Below, one piece after another: positions 62,394 through 64,000 of a stretch of DNA of 64,000 bases. Source of the stretch: an uncultured archaeon (GTDB taxonomy: Archaea > Thermoproteota > Bathyarchaeia > TCS64); NCBI GenBank assembly GCA_938048735.1, contig CALIUM010000009.1, positions 1 through 64,000 on the forward strand, given 5' to 3'. The notes below the pieces were generated by a model. The model was not told where the DNA came from, did not search any database, and saw only the letters and a program-made list of their open reading frames with translations. The translations under genes were made by a program, and so were the position numbers. Each line of letters opens with the position of its first letter. The first letter of the stretch is position 1.

Positions 62394-63310
62394 ATGATTT
62401 CGATAAGGTTATGCGATGTAGTGAGTGCGGGAGCACGGATCTCGTCAGGGACTATGAGCAGGGGGAGATCGTGTGCAGGAACTGCGGCTTCGTGGTCTCC
62501 TCGATAATAGTTGACAGGGGGCCTGAGTGGAGGGCCTTCGATGATGAGCAGAAGGAGAAGAGGACGAGGGTTGGAGCACCCCTCACCTGGACCATCCACG
62601 ACCAGGGACTCTCCACCATAATAGACTGGCACGATTCCGATGCCTATGGTAGGAAGCTAAGCCCCATGGAGAGGGCCAGGGTATACAGGCTCAGGAAGTG
62701 GCAGAGGAGATCCAAGGTCTCTGGGGCCACTGAGAGGAACTTGGCCTATGCCCTTGCCGAGCTGACCAAGGTGGCCTACAAGTTGAGCCTCCCAACAAAC
62801 GTCCTCGAGACGGCCTCTATAATGTACCGACAGATCGTCCGTCAACGCCTCATACGGGGCAGGTCGATACAGGGAGTGGCTGCGGCCTCTATATACATGG
62901 CGTGTAGGCAGTGCAACGTAATCAGGACCCTTGAGGAGGTGTCAAAGGCGGCCTCAATCTCCAAGAAGGAGGGGGGGAGGAACTACCGGTTCTTGATGAG
63001 GGGACTGAGTGCAAAGGTTCCCCCCCTCTATCCCCACAGTTATGTATCCAAGTTCGTTAACCAGCTGGGTCTCTCAGGGGCAACTGAGAGGATAGCGAGC
63101 AGGATACTCGATAAGGCCATAGAACTCAAGCTCACAAGCGGTCGAGGCCCAGCAGGCATAGCTGCGGCCGCGACCTACATAGCGAGTCTACTGATGGATG
63201 AGAGGCGAACACAGGGTGAGATTGCCAAGGGGGCAAAGGTGACCGAGGTGACCATTCGAAACAGGTATAAGGAGCTTACCCAGAAATTGAACTTCAAAAT
63301 AAACCTCTAA
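62390..63310 (+). CDS. tfb: transcription initiation factor IIB, second copy
   Basis: The 306-residue factor has a zinc ribbon (CSECGS and CRNCG, about 10-32), the finger GPEWRAFDDEQKEKRTRVG and two cyclin folds with the end VTEVTIRNRYKELTQKL. This is the copy in the conserved srp19-gar1-tfb position, hence probably the housekeeping factor. The TTG at 62390 overlaps gar1; an in-frame ATG at 62411 is also possible. Confidence 0.95.
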   Translation: MNDFDKVMRCSECGSTDLVRDYEQGEIVCRNCGFVVSSIIVDRGPEWRAFDDEQKEKRTRVGAPLTWTIHDQGLSTIIDWHDSDAYGRKLSPMERARVYRLRKWQRRSKVSGATERNLAYALAELTKVAYKLSLPTNVLETASIMYRQIVRQRLIRGRSIQGVAAASIYMACRQCNVIRTLEEVSKAASISKKEGGRNYRFLMRGLSAKVPPLYPHSYVSKFVNQLGLSGATERIASRILDKAIELKLTSGRGPAGIAAAATYIASLLMDERRTQGEIAKGAKVTEVTIRNRYKELTQKLNFKINL

Positions 63311-63349
63311 ATAATACGGGTTCGAGTTTATTTTTTTTCAAAAATAAAA

Positions 63350-64000
63350 TCATGTTATATACTTCTTTTCTGTTAGGTATCTATCCCCGCTGTCGGGCAG
63401 AACTGTGACTATCCGCTTGGGTCCTCCAAGACGCCTGGCCAGCTCTATGGATGCATGAACATTGGCGCCTCCTGAGACTCCGGCGAAGAGACCCTCCTCC
63501 TTAACCAGCCTATCAGACATGGCTATGGCCTCCTCGTTGCTCACCTGGATCACCTCGTCGAGCACCCCTCCGTCGAGGATCTCCTCGATTATTCCCCCTG
63601 TCACATCCTCACTTGCTCCTGGGACCCTCCTAAACCCATGCTTGAGGGGGTACTCCGCCGAGGAGGGCTCCACAGCGACTATTCTGACATCTGGTATCCT
63701 GCTTCTAAGGGCTTTGGCAACTCCCAATAGTGTTCCCCCCGTCCCGACAGAGGCCACGAAGGCGTCCACCCTGCCTTCGAGCTGCTTCAGGATCTCCTCC
63801 CCCGTCTTTATATGGGCCGAGGTGTTGGCGGAATTGCTGAACTGCCTGGCCCACCAAACCCTCGGTTCAGACCTCTCAAGGTTCAGACAGGCCTCCCTTG
63901 TGGGTATCTCCACCTCAGCTCCTGCTAGGCTATCCCTTGGGCCACCTCTCAGCTTAACTAGGTGGACCTCAGCTCCGAAACTCTCCATTATCTTGATCCT
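63350..64000 (-). CDS. cysteine synthase-family PLP enzyme, 5' part outside the window
   Basis: The visible C-terminal two-thirds has the fold-type II marks: RQFSNSANTSAHIKTGEEIL, SVGTGGTLLGVAKALR (PLP phosphate loop), VAVEPSSAEYPLKHG and LFAGVSGGANVHASIELA. This matches cysteine synthase or O-phosphoserine sulfhydrylase. The reading is open past base 64000, so the PLP Lys region is not in view and the exact member cannot be chosen. The preceding 39 bases after tfb are a short AT-rich convergent gap. Confidence 0.85.
   Translation of the reverse strand, partial: RIKIMESFGAEVHLVKLRGGPRDSLAGAEVEIPTREACLNLERSEPRVWWARQFSNSANTSAHIKTGEEILKQLEGRVDAFVASVGTGGTLLGVAKALRSRIPDVRIVAVEPSSAEYPLKHGFRRVPGASEDVTGGIIEEILDGGVLDEVIQVSNEEAIAMSDRLVKEEGLFAGVSGGANVHASIELARRLGGPKRIVTVLPDSGDRYLTEKKYIT

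Noticed and set aside
1..64000. CRISPR array or rRNA genes
   Set aside because: No regularly spaced direct repeats and no rRNA-like sequence were seen anywhere in the window.

Overview
This is archaeal chromosome. It encodes archaeal-type RNA polymerase, two TFB factors, aEF1A, archaeal ribosomal proteins (L30e, L37e, S8e), Gar1, SRP19, an LSm protein, a digeranylgeranylglyceryl-phosphate-synthase-like UbiA enzyme and a tRNA-Gln with a bulge-helix-bulge intron. Promoters look like TATA boxes, TTG starts are common (rpoB, rpoA, smc, rps8e, a tfb), and codon use favours AGG and GAG. RNA polymerase subunit A is one unsplit gene, as in Thaumarchaeota and some related TACK lineages. With the TackOD1-like zinc-ribbon protein and the Bathyarchaeota-like integrase remnant, I infer a TACK archaeon, possibly Bathyarchaeia. 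The lineage is an inference and not shown by any single gene.

Layout. 1-4.2 kb: a polysaccharide module (GT2 synthase plus a frameshifted deacetylase) beside a Ras-like GTPase and its zinc-ribbon partner. 4.4-9.1 kb: two D-aminoacylase-family amidohydrolases, one broken and one intact, then a VapBC-like pair whose toxin has an in-frame stop. 9.4-20.7 kb: an accessory region with a SIMPL protein, a DUF483-like protein, a tightly coupled four-gene membrane operon of unknown function, a B12-type radical SAM protein with a GNAT-like partner, a GlmL/MutL-type ATPase with an uncharacterised KOW/biotinyl-fold partner, and a small JAMM protein. 20.7-22.6 kb: a HAD phosphatase, an unknown gene, and rpl37e with lsm. 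22.68-23.30 kb: a small decayed element with perfect 31-bp inverted ends around TnpB-like fragments.

23.6-34.7 kb is the information-processing core: rpoB-rpoA-rpl30e-nusA, then tuf-rps10 on the opposite strand, then rps12-rps7. The tuf-rps10 pair is inverted relative to the usual archaeal order, and no rpoH precedes rpoB. 34.7-47.8 kb holds lipid synthesis (UbiA), an MacB/FtsX-type ABC system on both strands, an acidic zinc-ribbon protein, threonine dehydratase, a nucleoside hydrolase/PfkB kinase/YbaK/SelA-like series, an HD hydrolase and PurD. 48.0-51.8 kb is a graveyard next to tRNA-Gln: a nuclease-like gene, Yip1, integrase, ABC ATPase and CPBP protease are all broken. 51.9-64 kb is again conserved: TFB, DUF373, cis-prenyltransferase, M24 peptidase, SMC-ScpA-ScpB, S8e, SRP19-Gar1-TFB and a partial cysteine synthase.

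Most broken genes differ from an intact reading by one base, several in short homopolymers. Sequencing or assembly error and real decay cannot be separated from the sequence alone, except that the nonsense codons in vapC and the CPBP gene are substitutions. The best candidates for undescribed biology are the four-gene membrane operon, the GTPase/zinc-ribbon pair and the MutL/KOW pair.
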